From NCBI GenBank assembly GCA_018806985.1, contig JADANN010000020.1:62001-126000 (forward strand): 64,000 nucleotides of DNA. Direction: 5' to 3'. The translations under genes and the position numbers were made by a program. Source of the DNA: Angiostrongylus vasorum (Eukaryota; Nematoda; Chromadorea; Rhabditida; Metastrongylidae). This document shows positions 23,630 through 34,739 of this stretch, piece after piece. The notes beneath the pieces are model-generated. The model ran no database searches. It was given only the letters and a program-made list of their open reading frames with translations, and was not told the origin of the DNA. How positions within the stretch are numbered: the first letter of the stretch is position 1; the number at the start of each line of letters is the position of its first letter.

Positions 23630-23995
23630 CTCAATGAATTCGCAGACACTCGATACAGTCACGCCATCCATTTCTCCATGAAAAGAGCGCTTTTCATTGA
23701 ATTCTCGGATATCTCTGGTGAATCGACGCAAAATAGCATCGTTCGTTTTGGAAGGAGACAAACAACAACTCTCCAGCCAGCGATAATACACGAGACCTAC
23801 AAATGTAACCATAGAAGGCGAGAATGTTCTCTTTAAGATGATGGTATTTCTAAATTTACTACTCAGTGTTCATTGAGTATAAATCCATTTAGTACCGTTT
23901 GGACTGTGGTGGGCTTTGCCTGTGTTATGTAGATGACTCATGGTCGAAGCACGTCTGAATCTATTAAAGTTGTACTTATCCTTGATGTGAGTCAT
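23630..23995 (-). CDS. Unrecognised protein, 5' two exons
   Basis: On the minus strand an ATG at 23995-23993 opens exon 1 (23896-23995, MTHIKDKYNFNRFRRAST...), ending phase 1 before GTACTA. Exon 2 (23630-23796, after TTTGTAG) completes the codon exactly and encodes GLVYYRWLESCCLSP... and then ...DIREFNEKRSFHGEMDGV..., ending phase 0 before GTGCGC. The phase agreement and protein-like composition support a real gene, about 88 residues so far. The 3' exons would lie to the left, where the tandem repeat at 22965-23585 intervenes, and I did not find them. No family is recognised. Confidence 0.45.
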
Positions 23996-23999
23996 TTGG

Positions 24000-25530
24000 A
24001 GAGATGTTACGATTGTTTTTAAAAAAATAACAAAAAGGCCGACATTTCTATTAATTGGCCCGCAAGCAGTTGTAAATCACATCACTGAAGTTAATATATT
24101 CTACCCTTTTCTATGTGTCTTGATAGTTTGTTGGATTGCAGAAATCAACGTTCGCATAACATCACTAGCGTTCACCTATCCAATTAGTTTTATGAAAGAA
24201 AATTCCTTCACTTATTCTCCATATAAGGTGCACCCCCATAAGTAGGAAATCCACAGCAACGCTAACCAAGCTTCGATTACGCCGTGGTCAGCAAATTGGT
24301 ACCGGACTAGTCCGCGAAGATAAATTCGCTTCCATAACATCAGTAGGTAACCACTGGCTAGATATCCATCTGAAAATTTCTTCGATACTTAATATAGTCC
24401 AGTCGATGACCGATCTTTGTGCGATTCATCAATAGCGAGCATATTGTTGTCGTCATTCTTCTACAAAACATCCAGATGCACATGTTCCCGGGAGAGAAAA
24501 GACGATGCAAAACTATTGCTAAACAACTTTTGATTTGTTGAAGTAGGTCCCATATATTTGTCCTTTCTCATTGTGATCTTGTCAATATTCCTTTAGATAG
24601 CTTGGAAAAATTATTCCCGTTGTTGATCACGGGTTATTTATGTGTAATGATAAAATTTTTATCTGGTTCAATCTACTTGTTTCTTCGAAGAACTGATGGA
24701 ACACCGCATAGAGTGTTACATCGGCTAAGATATTTGTGGTCTAAATTAAAAACTAGAAACATTTGTCACGACTTCCTTTGCTCTTTCATCTTTGTCTTCA
24801 ACATCGTGCAGCAAGAAAACTAGTTCTCCCCCAGATCTCCTACTGAGTAGTGAAATTTTCCTAAGGTTACAAATGTGATGTTATTTTTTCATACAGCGGT
24901 TCGTAAAATGTTGCACGATATCAGCAGAGGAACAAATTTCAAAGGCGCAACAAAGCATGGTAAACCTGTGCTCCTAAAGACGAGTGTTGGCGGCATAATC
25001 GCATGGAGCACACATTTGCTTATAAGGATTTTCTAAAAAGCTGAAAATATTGCACAAATGTGACATGCGTAAGAAGACACTGGTACCTCGCAACTTGGTA
25101 GGACAAGTTGAAACAGCTCTGATAGATGACAGTCAAAGTTACTGCTGATATTCACTGATTCCATCGTTAATGCTCTAAATTGTATCATGATTTTTAGTAA
25201 CTCAACAATAGATCTACATAGCTTCGGAGAAACATATTGATCTGAGATCGGAAATCTTCCAGTTTGCCTAAAATCTTTAGCACTGATAAGTCTTATACAT
25301 TACTGCTTATTTTGTGCAATGGTATACTGTGAAAGGAGGCGGAAGAGTGAAGGACAAAGCGATTAGCACTAGAGGATTTCTGACTTTCAAAAGTTAATTG
25401 GCCTCCTAGGCCTAGATGCACACAAATAGGAAGTTTCGCATTCTTCAATGTGATTAAACTGCGCTTTAAAACATAGTCGCTTGATCATATAACATTTTAT
25501 GCACGTTCTTCCTCCTAGACTGGGTTGAAG
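24000..25530. other. Intergenic between two minus-strand genes, with a SINE fragment
   Basis: 24263-24320 (+) is a SINE body fragment (GTGGTCAGCAAATTGGTACC, GGACTAGTCCG). No other supported feature. Confidence 0.4.
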
Positions 25531-25532
25531 GT

Positions 25533-26752
25533 TTAGTAAGAACCGATGCGGAGTCTAATTGAGGATTCCCACAATATACGAGACACGCTCATTATAAAAC
25601 CCAACAATGATATCTCTATTGTACTGACAAACAAAAAAAGGGTTTTGTTTTCTTACCTGATGTGAAACTGTCGTGACTTTTTCAGAGCTTTGCAAACAAA
25701 TTCCACTGCATTCCGTGTACCAAATGATTCAGCTGTTAAGTTTTTTAGCACTATTTTCTCTATGAGTATGTCATTCCAGCAATTGAGGTCAAATTCCATT
25801 ACTCTCTGAACGATCTCGAATGTATTAAAGAGTCAATTCGTTTTCGCAGTTGCAAACCATATTTGTTTTATTCCATTTCATTTGAACCCGTCTTCACGTC
25901 TACTGTGCGGATCCCAGCACTTCTCACATTCGATTCATTTCTTCGCATCCACTGTCCACGAAGATCTTCCAACTCTACGTGTGGCTTAGGTTACTGTTTG
26001 AGGATTTTCATTTCATCTTAGATGTCGTAGAATGCTGGTCGAGTTTGGATTGCAGAGAGCAGTTTTTTCCAGACAAGTCCGGTACCAATTTACCCACCCC
26101 GGAGGGATGAGCGGCTTGGTTGGCCCGGAGCAGAATTGAACTAGCACCATGCTCGTCATTACAGGCATCACTACCACTGTGCTATCCGCTCCATTGTAGA
26201 CCATATATTGAACATAAGTAAACGAAGCGTAATTGATGGATACAGGAAGACAGATTGAATGCGTAAAGTTCTGAGATTGGCAGAATATACGATGTCAAGT
26301 AATGTGATAAACAAATAAATAAAACAAATTAGTGCCAGTCACGAATATGAATTCATTTCAATTCATGCGAAATTGTTGCTACTGGCCTTAATAAGGCTCT
26401 AACAACCGTCTGCAAGAATTCGTAAATATTTGATTATAAGCACATTTCCAACCTCTCTCTCTAGCTCCGTTTTCAAATATGAAATATAAGCGAGCCCTTC
26501 GTGCTCAAAAACTTTGACATTTACCGCTCTTCTTGGAAGATACGTGATATTTTTTGTGACGATCTCATAGAGCTGAAACAATGAATATTGGGCTTTTTTA
26601 TTAACCAGACAATCTGGCAAAAAAAGAGGTCTATATACTGTGAACACTTGGATTTTCTTTACCTTTTTGTTAACGGTTCGACAGTTAACAATGTCCAGTG
26701 GTTCAAGATTCTTCAGTATCTTAACAACCAATTCGGCCGGTAGACTGATCAT
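25533..26752 (-). CDS. F-box protein
   Basis: Four minus-strand exons: 26663-26752 (ATG start), 26453-26572, 25657-25805 and 25533-25623 (stop TAA). Phases are 0, 0 and 2 and all agree. Exon 1 encodes MISLPAELVVKILKNLEPLD and then IVNCRTVNKK, a typical nematode F-box (L-P-E-L..I...L...D......V.K). Exon 2 continues LYEIVTKNITYLPRRA, the usual segment after the nematode F-box. Exons 3 and 4 give RVMEFDLNCWNDIL... and a short hydrophobic C-terminus. The product would be about 150 residues, short for the family, so a middle exon could be missing. F-box proteins recruit substrates to SKP1-cullin ubiquitin ligases. The 647-bp intron 2 contains a minus-oriented SINE (25893-26195). The acceptor at 25806 (ATCGTTCAG) is acceptable but not strong. 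Confidence 0.65.
25893..26195 (-). mobile_element. tRNA-derived SINE, tail-B type, inside F-box gene intron
   Basis: Read on the minus strand it starts GGAGCGGATAGCACAGTGGT (A-box-like). A B-box-like TAGTTCAATTC follows about 40 bases later, then CCAAGCCGCTCATCCCTCCG and GGTACCGGACTTGTCTGG. It ends near GTGCTGGGATCCGCACAGTA. Head and body match the tail-A SINEs, but the 3' third is different. Confidence 0.7.
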
Positions 26753-26754
26753 AT

Positions 26755-27440
26755 TCACAGCTCAAGAAACCCTACAACAAAATGTTCATGTATTTCAACA
26801 CACCTTGACATTTTTTCGGTGAAAACTACGAGTTTAAGGAGAATGTCATGTTTTAAGACTTCAAATTCTGTGCCAGCAGTCTACTATGCAGTCTACTATC
26901 TACTATGCAAAATAGTGATTTAGATTTCTACAAGTAATTTGGCGATTTTGAGAAATTTTCACCACTAACATTCATGTCCCAGTGAAGATCTACCCTATTA
27001 TGTAAATTTCCGCGTCATTACTTTACTATAACAATTTAGTATTACAAAACATTTTTGCTCTAGAATGGCACTGATTTTTTTCATCTAGTGAATAACTTTC
27101 AGCTGATAGATAAACCAAGCGCTCTTTCGCTGAAGTATGGAACACAGAGGTATTCATGAGCTGCCACCTAGGAACTTCAGGTGTTACCAAAGTTCCAAAC
27201 TAGTCTGGATCAATGAGAAGTTACAATGAATAACGAAAGGAGAAATGCGCGCAAGAAGCTCCGACAGGTGCATTTCATGCTTTATGAGGCTGATTTCTCA
27301 CTAATCTAAATTCTTCTTTTATCGAGAGTCGTTTCCGTTGATACGGCTGTTTGTTGCGAACTTTGACTCTTCCTATTTTCTCTAGTGGAAAGCGATTTGA
27401 CGAAAAGCTCATTTACAGCTAGACATTACTTACTGGCTTC
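26755..27440. other. Upstream of F-box gene
   Basis: AT-rich. No promoter element or exon could be supported. Confidence 0.25.
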
Positions 27441-27445
27441 ATTTG

Positions 27446-27778
27446 TTATCCGTAATATTTTGCCATGGCAGCTTTTTTGCGGTAAAAAACCGTATTTTCA
27501 GTTCTTTTTGTGAAATATTTGGAGGCTATCTTGCAGAAATTTGCTAGCCTCAGCTGTATGGAAAGCACTAGAAAAAAAAACTTGCCATTTTTTGCACGTA
27601 GTGCACACTCTGCAAAATTCCGATTAGCCGATGAAACTACTGCCAGTGTCATGTGATAACTTTCTTGCATGAGAAAACTTCTGAGGCTTTGAAAGAGGGG
27701 CGCAAAACTCATAGGTTTGAGCAGAATACTTCCATTTTTTTTAGGACAAACTTGGGAGTATGTTGATAAGACTAACAA
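27446..27778 (-). CDS. Hypothetical open frame, 110 codons
   Basis: One of the longest non-repeat open frames in the window. Its composition is protein-like (MSFAPLFQSLRSFLMQ, later FCKIASKYFTKRTENTVFY). An internal GTGCAA...TTTCCATACAG pair could define a 47-bp intron that also leaves an open frame, so the true structure is unclear. It could be an exon of a minus-strand gene. No domain is recognised. Confidence 0.25.
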   Translation of the reverse strand: MLVLSTYSQVCPKKNGSILLKPMSFAPLFQSLRSFLMQESYHMTLAVVSSANRNFAECALRAKNGKFFFLVLSIQLRLANFCKIASKYFTKRTENTVFYRKKAAMAKYYG

Positions 27779-27867
27779 TGCGTGGCTGTCTGCCGTAAGC
27801 CATAACTGCTTGATTTCTTCCAGTTAGGTAGACTACATACTCTTGGAAGGGAACATAAACTTTTCTA

Positions 27868-28235
27868 CTTGTTCCACCTTTATACCTACTATATGGATCC
27901 CAGGCAGGAAATTTCTCTTTCTACCAGGTCCGTCTTTATACCTACTTTAGGAGTCCCAGGTAAATTTGCATTTGGTTCGTTCCCTTACAATTATCACACA
28001 CGAAGTACTTCGAATTCTAGCGTGCTGGATCAGCTACTGTTTGAGGATTTCGTCTTTGTTATGAATGTTGCTAGAGCGTTCTAGCGCGAATTGGAGAAAA
28101 CTAGCTTGTTCTATATAAGCCTGTTACCAACTTGCCGACCCCACAAGGAAAAGAGCAGAGGATTACAGGATACAATGCCCGCCAAAAAAAATAGATCTTA
28201 TTGGAGGTGGGAATCGGTCTACAAGCGTACTGTGT
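27868..28235 (-). mobile_element. SINE, tail-B type, with internal duplication
   Basis: The body has CAACTTGCCGACCCCACAAGG on + and a head with GATTCCCACC on minus. The tail repeats a TTTATACCTACT...AGTCCCAGG-type segment twice (about 27880-27905 and 27930-27962). The downstream GTTTGAGGATTTCGTC matches the copy at 25893-26195. Confidence 0.55.
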
Positions 28236-28856
28236 AAAAGTGCACTGCCGAGTGAAATTCCCTATTCTAGTGGTGCTCTCCACTGGGTTCGACTCGGTGT
28301 GATAACAAAAACCCAAATCACGACAACGACCAGCTCGGCGAAGGCGTCGAAACATTGGCGAAATAAAGTTTCTCATCAACGTCGTATTTGCTCAATAATC
28401 GAAGAAGACATTCATAATTGCCGAAGTTGAATCCATGGCACATCCCCAGGAACTGAACGCTTCAGCGGCTTTACCATGTTCCTCAGCAAAAGCTCCCATG
28501 CGCACTAACAACGTCTTTGTAAACGTTAAACTTAAGTAATTAAACTACTGTGTAACTAATTAAATAATAAGTACACAAGGAGAGTGATAACGGTCAGAGG
28601 TGCTCCACAATACACACGTGGTTGTTGGTACGACAGTGATTTGGTATATCGGCAGGTCATCGCAAACAACTATGTAAGGCAAATATGCATTCATCCACCT
28701 CTGCTTCGCAAAGTAGAATGCATTTCGCACACCTAAGGAAATAATCGATTCCATAACGCTTGTCTTTTTATAAAAAAAATATATTGTCAGATAGTGCAAA
28801 GTGCAGTAATATTTCGAAACCGATTTTCATTTAACCTCGACGTGACCAATCAATAT

Positions 28857-29385
28857 GTATTCTTTCTTTGATGAGCTTGTACAAGGCTGATGAATATATT
28901 TATTTTCGGCTAACGTTTCGACGTCTTCGTCTTCATTTGCGCCGATGATCCGGGTCGACGGCTCACGCTTTTTATTCGCCTCGATGTGGGGGCTTCGCCC
29001 TCGTGTCGAAGAATTGCCCTGTGGTGCCTATGTTCGAAATATTACTACGCCTTGTACTAGCCGATAATAACACCAACTTCTGCAGGATGGATTGTAAGGG
29101 GGGGAAAATAAGTTGTTATCACCGAACGTTATCACCGGACAATCATTATATCCACCAGCACCATCCTTCATGAAAGGATATTACCCAGTGAGCATGCCTC
29201 ATTCGAGATGGCCGGCTGTGGAAGACCTGACTCGATGCGAAGGCAAAGCGGTTATATCGAGACGAATGACAATCGTGGAGCATCGACTCGGATCATCGGC
29301 TCTGATGAAGACGAGGACTTCGAAACGTTAGCCAAAAAACAAATATATTTATCAACCTTGTGTAAGCTCGTCAAAGAAAGAATAC
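28857..29385. mobile_element. M2 MITE with ~130-bp inverted arms
   Basis: The left arm starts GTATTCTTTCTTTGATGAGC and includes GGCTAACGTTTCGACGTC. The right arm is its reverse complement with scattered mismatches (GACTTCGAAACGTTAGCC ... GCTCGTCAAAGAAAGAATAC). It is the clearest M2 copy. The open frames inside it, including one rich in D/E codons, are arm-derived. Confidence 0.75.
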
Positions 29386-29389
29386 GTAC

Positions 29390-32218
29390 AGATCATCAGG
29401 TTCTACTATTGGAATTGAAAGATCAATGTTTGATTCAATATGAGCAACATAGAGTCTAGCAGCAAAATAGATATGCTTAAATTATGTGACATAGCTGCAT
29501 TTGTCATTACTCAGAAGCTGGAGTTTTTGCTTACGATGAGTTTCTAGAAATCTCCCTTGTTGCTGCAATCCGATGGAGCTGACTCATAGCTAAAAAATGA
29601 GCGAATGTTCGTTTATCACAGAGGTATATCCATGTATATAAGATGCCTTGCTTGCACAAGAACTTTATCAAAAGCGGATAGGAAAGTTTTCATCCACATT
29701 TTTTCTTTTATCTGACACCCTTTTACACGTTGCAGATGGCACGGATTCTGGCATTTCTTCCATTCCATTCGTTTCCCTTTCATGCGCCATCCCCGAAAGT
29801 TTTTGAACACTTTGCATGCAAGTTCGGCTGCTTCTTGGGAATTTTTTTCTTATCTTCTTCACGATTGCCGGTGAATGCTCTTCTAGTCGATTCTCATTGG
29901 AATCTCGAGAACTCTACGCTAGTGCGTTTCCATAAGACTTATCTTATCCTTGAAGGTTAGCATGTCCTCTCAATGGACGGAGTCACTAGCTCTAAGCCAC
30001 TCGTTCGATCTTACAAAAGCTTTCCCCCAAAAAAAATCAGTCAGATAAGAATAGAATAGTTTCTACAAATGAAGAGGACGAAACAAATCATTGCACCGGA
30101 TAGCTTAAGTTCAAATGGCTGAATAGCTAAGAATAGAGTGAAAATTCTTTATATCGGATGAAGAATAGTCTTCATGACTCACGCGAGGGCCCCCTAAATA
30201 ATTTGAAGTTTCAGCATTTAGAAACACATCCAAAAGTGTTATGAACTTTATCACTTAAAAGAAAGGCCCATAAAAGCTGCAGACCTGAGCAAAATGAGCT
30301 TAAGTCTATTTATTCACATACGATGATATTTCGACTACCTGATGACCACAAATCGCTTTTCGAAAGTTCAATGAAAGTTTTTATTTTCTTCCGTTATGTT
30401 TCATCTAACATATGCAACTGCTGAACGACGAAATTTCATCACAAATGTAGTAATTTTGGTTGGAGGCCCGACAAAGACTGTCCTCTAGCCCTCCGGAAAT
30501 TCCCGAAACGTTAGCCATAACAGTAATTTGTAACAAACTGGTGTCGTCTTACGGATTTTAGTTCTCATTTCGTCTCTATTTGGCCCGCAACTCATATCTT
30601 GAAGAGTTGGACAAGTAAGATTTTATATGGATGAACATAATGCTGTCTCCAAATGCATGTTAGATACTAGAGCCACTAAATTTTTTCAAAAAAATTAAGT
30701 TTCGCTTCAGATTTTGAAAGCACTGAGCCCTTAAAAAATTTTGAAAGAAATATTAAGGTTTAAAATTTGAGGGCGACATGTATTTTCTACATTATATGAA
30801 TTCGCCGTGCATTCCACTTCCTCGAGCATCATTAGAGGTGATTGAATGCAAATTGGGGATTCTTTATATTCCACTTAACAGTAGGTAACGCGGTAGTTGC
30901 TATGTTTTTATTGAGCGTCTAAGATAGCAGCCTTCTAATATAAAAATAACAGATTAGTCGACAAATATGGGCTTGCTATTATAATCTTCTTGTAATGCCT
31001 ATATGCTCCACCAGTTCTATCAATAGCCATACATGTTCTCTGTTCTCATGACATGAGTCGCCTATTCTTGCCCTCCGGCATCGCTGACACCAGCCTTGTT
31101 TTTGGAGGTAGAGAAAGTTAGTTCTTCTCGTTGACTACTTCAAATTCTACTGCACGTAGAGCGCTAGGGTATATTGTAAGCCTGGATGAATTGGGAGTAT
31201 TAGGACCCGTAACTATGCCCGAATAATCATACTCATGTAAACAGATCGGCTACCACCTTTCATGCACGTCGACGCCTACCTGCCGAGAAATGACCTTCGT
31301 AACCAATTCACTGCTGAGAATTTCTTTAAGTAGCTCAACTTCTCCAAATGGTTAGAATTTAACACTGTGACAACCCAAATATTATTCTATCTTCAAAATC
31401 ACTTCCATTATAACGATTATTATTTTAAATTATAAAACATGCTGCAAGCTAATTTCCATATTCCACGTCGAAACTAAACCGGGATCTATTTCTAAACATC
31501 CAGCAAATTTCAGAGAAAAACCGGAGTGTGATCATTTTAACAATTAATAGAAAAACGACATTAACGATGTTGATTGCATGGGCCCAGGGAATTCCATGAA
31601 TTTCTACGAGTCTTATGGTCTCCAGCACAATTCACAGAAAACCTTTATTTCACCTAGAGGTCAAGTTTTCTACATAGAATTCAATTATAGTCCCAAGGCG
31701 TTCCGGGAACACTAAGACTAAAGATTGGTCTTTGCAATTTTAAATCCCTCTGTCCACCTATGGCGAATGTTCTTAACACTGTCATCCAGGATGATATGCA
31801 TAAACATGGAAGCGGAAGTAGATTTTTGGCATTTAAACCACTATCCTCTTGCAAATGATATCTTTCTCACCCAGAAGGAACCAAGAAGGCATAAAAAATT
31901 CTGGCTTATTTCTACGGAACAAGTGGAAATGTGCACCTAACGTTGATTTAAAAAATGTATCCACCAGAAAGAGATTCCTTTCTGAAATCCACTTGTCACT
32001 CGACGTAACACACTTTTCTGAATCTTCTCCAAGTGTTTTTGTCCAAACATCTATACAGAAAAGGGGGGGCAGAACTTGGTTTCCATGCACCGTCACCACG
32101 TTCTTCGTGTTAGAATAGCCTACGCTCTAGACAAGTGGACATTGTATAACCGAGATGAGAATGTAGTCAGTGGTTTCCTATATGACGTCTACAGCTGATG
32201 TGACGTATGTATGTAGTG
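29390..32218. other. Gene-poor interval
   Basis: Contains a SINE tail-A fragment at 30799-30855 and a possible M2 end near 30500 (CCGAAACGTTAGCC). The stretch 31750-32100 is open on both strands without splice context, suggesting an unclassified repeat bordering the TATG array. Confidence 0.3.
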
Positions 32219-33890
32219 TGTATGTATGTATGTATGTATGTATGTATGTATGTATGTATGTATGTATGTATGTATGTATGTATGTATGTATGTATGTATG
32301 TATGTATGTATGTATGCATGTATGTATGTATGTATGTATGTATGTATGTATGTATGTATGTATGTATGTATGTATGTATGTATGTATGTATGTATGTATG
32401 TATGTATGTATGTATGTATGTATGTATGTATGTATGTATGTATGTATGTATGTATGTATGTATGTATGTATGTATGTATGTATGTATGTATGTATGTATG
32501 TATGTATGTATGTATGTATGTATGTATGTATGTATGTATGTATGTATGTATGTATGTATGTATGTATGTATGTATGTATGTATGTATGTATGTATGTATG
32601 TATGTATGTATGTATGTATGTATGTATGTATGTATGTATGTATGTATGTATGTATGTATGTATGTATGTATGTATGTATGTATGTATGTATGTATGTATG
32701 TATGTATGTATGTATGTATGTATGTATGTATGTATGTATGTATGTATGTATGTATGTATGTATGTATGTATGTATGTATGTATGTATGTATGTATGTATG
32801 TATGTATGTATGTATGTATGTATGTATGTATGTATGTATGTATGTATGTATGTATGTATGTATGTATGTATGTATGTATGTATGTATGTATGTATGTATG
32901 TATGTATGTATGTATGTATGTATGTATGTATGTATGTATGTATGTATGTATGTATGTATGTATGTATGTATGTATGTATGTATGTATGTATGTATGTATG
33001 TATGTATGTATGTATGTATGTATGTATGTATGTATGTATGTATGTATGTATGTATGTATGTATGTATGTATGTATGTATGTATGTATGTGTATGTATGTA
33101 TGTATGTATGTATGTATGTATGTATGTATGTATGTATGTATGTATGTATGTATGTATGTATGTATGTATGTATGTATGTATGTATGTATGTATGTATGTA
33201 TGTATGTATGTATGTATGTATGTATGTATGTATGTATGTATGTATGTATGTATGTATGTATGTATGTATGTATGTATGTATGTATGTATGTATGTATGTA
33301 TGTATGTATGTATGTATGTATGTATGTATGTATGTATGTATGTATGTATGTATGTATGTATGTATGTATGTATGTATGTATGTATGTATGTATGTATGTA
33401 TGTATGTATGTATGTATGTATGTATGTATGTATGTATGTATGTATGTATGTATGTATGTATGTATGTATGTATGTATGTATGTATGTATGTATGTATGTA
33501 TGTATGTATGTATGTATGTATGTATGTATGTATGTATGTATGTATGTATGTATGTATGTATGTATGTATGTATGTATGTATGTATGTATGTATGTATGTA
33601 TGTATGTATGTATGTATGTATGTATGTATGTATGTATGTATGTATGTATGTATGTATGTATGTATGTATGTATGTATGTATGTATGTATGTATGTATGTA
33701 TGTATGTATGTATGTATGTATGTATGTATGTATGTATGTATGTATGTATGTATGTATGTATGTATGTATGTATGTATGTATGTATGTATGTATGTATGTA
33801 TGTATGTATGTATGTATGTATGTATGTATGTATGTATGTATGTATGTATGTATGTATGTATGTATGTATGTATGTATGTATGTATGTATG

Positions 33891-33921
<31 letters not shown>

Positions 33922-33935
33922 TGTATGTATGTATG

Positions 33936-33966
<31 letters not shown>

Positions 33967-34116
33967 TGTATGTATGTATGTATGTATGTATGTATGTATG
34001 TATGTATGTATGTATGTATGTATGTATGTATGTATGTATGTATGTATGTATGTATGTATGTATGTATGTATGTATGTATGTATGTATGTATGTATGTATG
34101 TATGTATGTATGTATG

Positions 34117-34147
<31 letters not shown>

Positions 34148-34161
34148 TGTATGTATGTATG

Positions 34162-34192
<31 letters not shown>

Positions 34193-34302
34193 TGTATGTA
34201 TGTATGTATGTATGTATGTATGTATGTATGTATGTATGTATGTATGTATGTATGTATGTATGTATGTATGTATGTATGTATGTATGTATGTATGTATGTA
34301 TG
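32219..34302. repeat. (TATG)n tetranucleotide array, ~2.08 kb
   Basis: About 520 near-perfect TATG units (ACAT on the minus strand). Interruptions are rare: a C at about 32317, a TGTG variant at 33088-33091, and GTAATG variants at 33920, 33965, 34146 and 34191. Because the unit has no stop codon in any frame, the array creates spurious open frames of up to 740 codons on either strand. These are not genes. Confidence 0.97.
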
Positions 34303-34517
34303 TGTTTTTGTGTTTGTGAGAATGAGAGCGCTTTTTAGAGTTTTGAACAAAAACAGTTCTGCACAGGACGAAATATATGAATGTGTCATTCGAAAGAATA
34401 CAATTGATTTCGCATCTCGGAGACTTGAGAACGCTGAATGATGAATCTAGTAGCGAACATCATTGTAAGCCGACTTTGATTTTACATCGGTGTAAATGAT
34501 CAGTGTACTCTATTTCA

Positions 34518-34735
34518 CTGATAAGCTAGAACGAAGCTGCTGCATCATATTTATTCGGTTGACGTTTCGACGTCTTAGCCTTCAGCAGAGCCCATGATTC
34601 GAGTCGATGGTTCGCAATCGTTCGTCTTGTCGATGTGGGCTCTTCGTCGTCGCTTCGTATCCCTGTAGAGTGCACTTCTCTGCGACTAGTTAGCCGGATA
34701 AATATGTGGTAACAACCTCATGTTGGCTTATCAGA
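34518..34735. mobile_element. M2 MITE, diverged copy
   Basis: The left end CTGATAAGC, then CATATTTATTCGGTTGACGTTTCG. The right end GTTAGCCGGATAAATATG, then CATGTTGGCTTATCAG, is its inverted counterpart. It sits about 215 bp right of the TATG array. Confidence 0.6.
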
Positions 34736-34739
34736 GAAA

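Noticed and set aside
32167..34441. Very long open frames (up to 740 codons) encoding repeated HTYI or VCMY
   Set aside because: They are produced wholly by the (TATG)n array, which lacks stop codons in every frame on both strands. There are no splice signals and no non-repeat coding.
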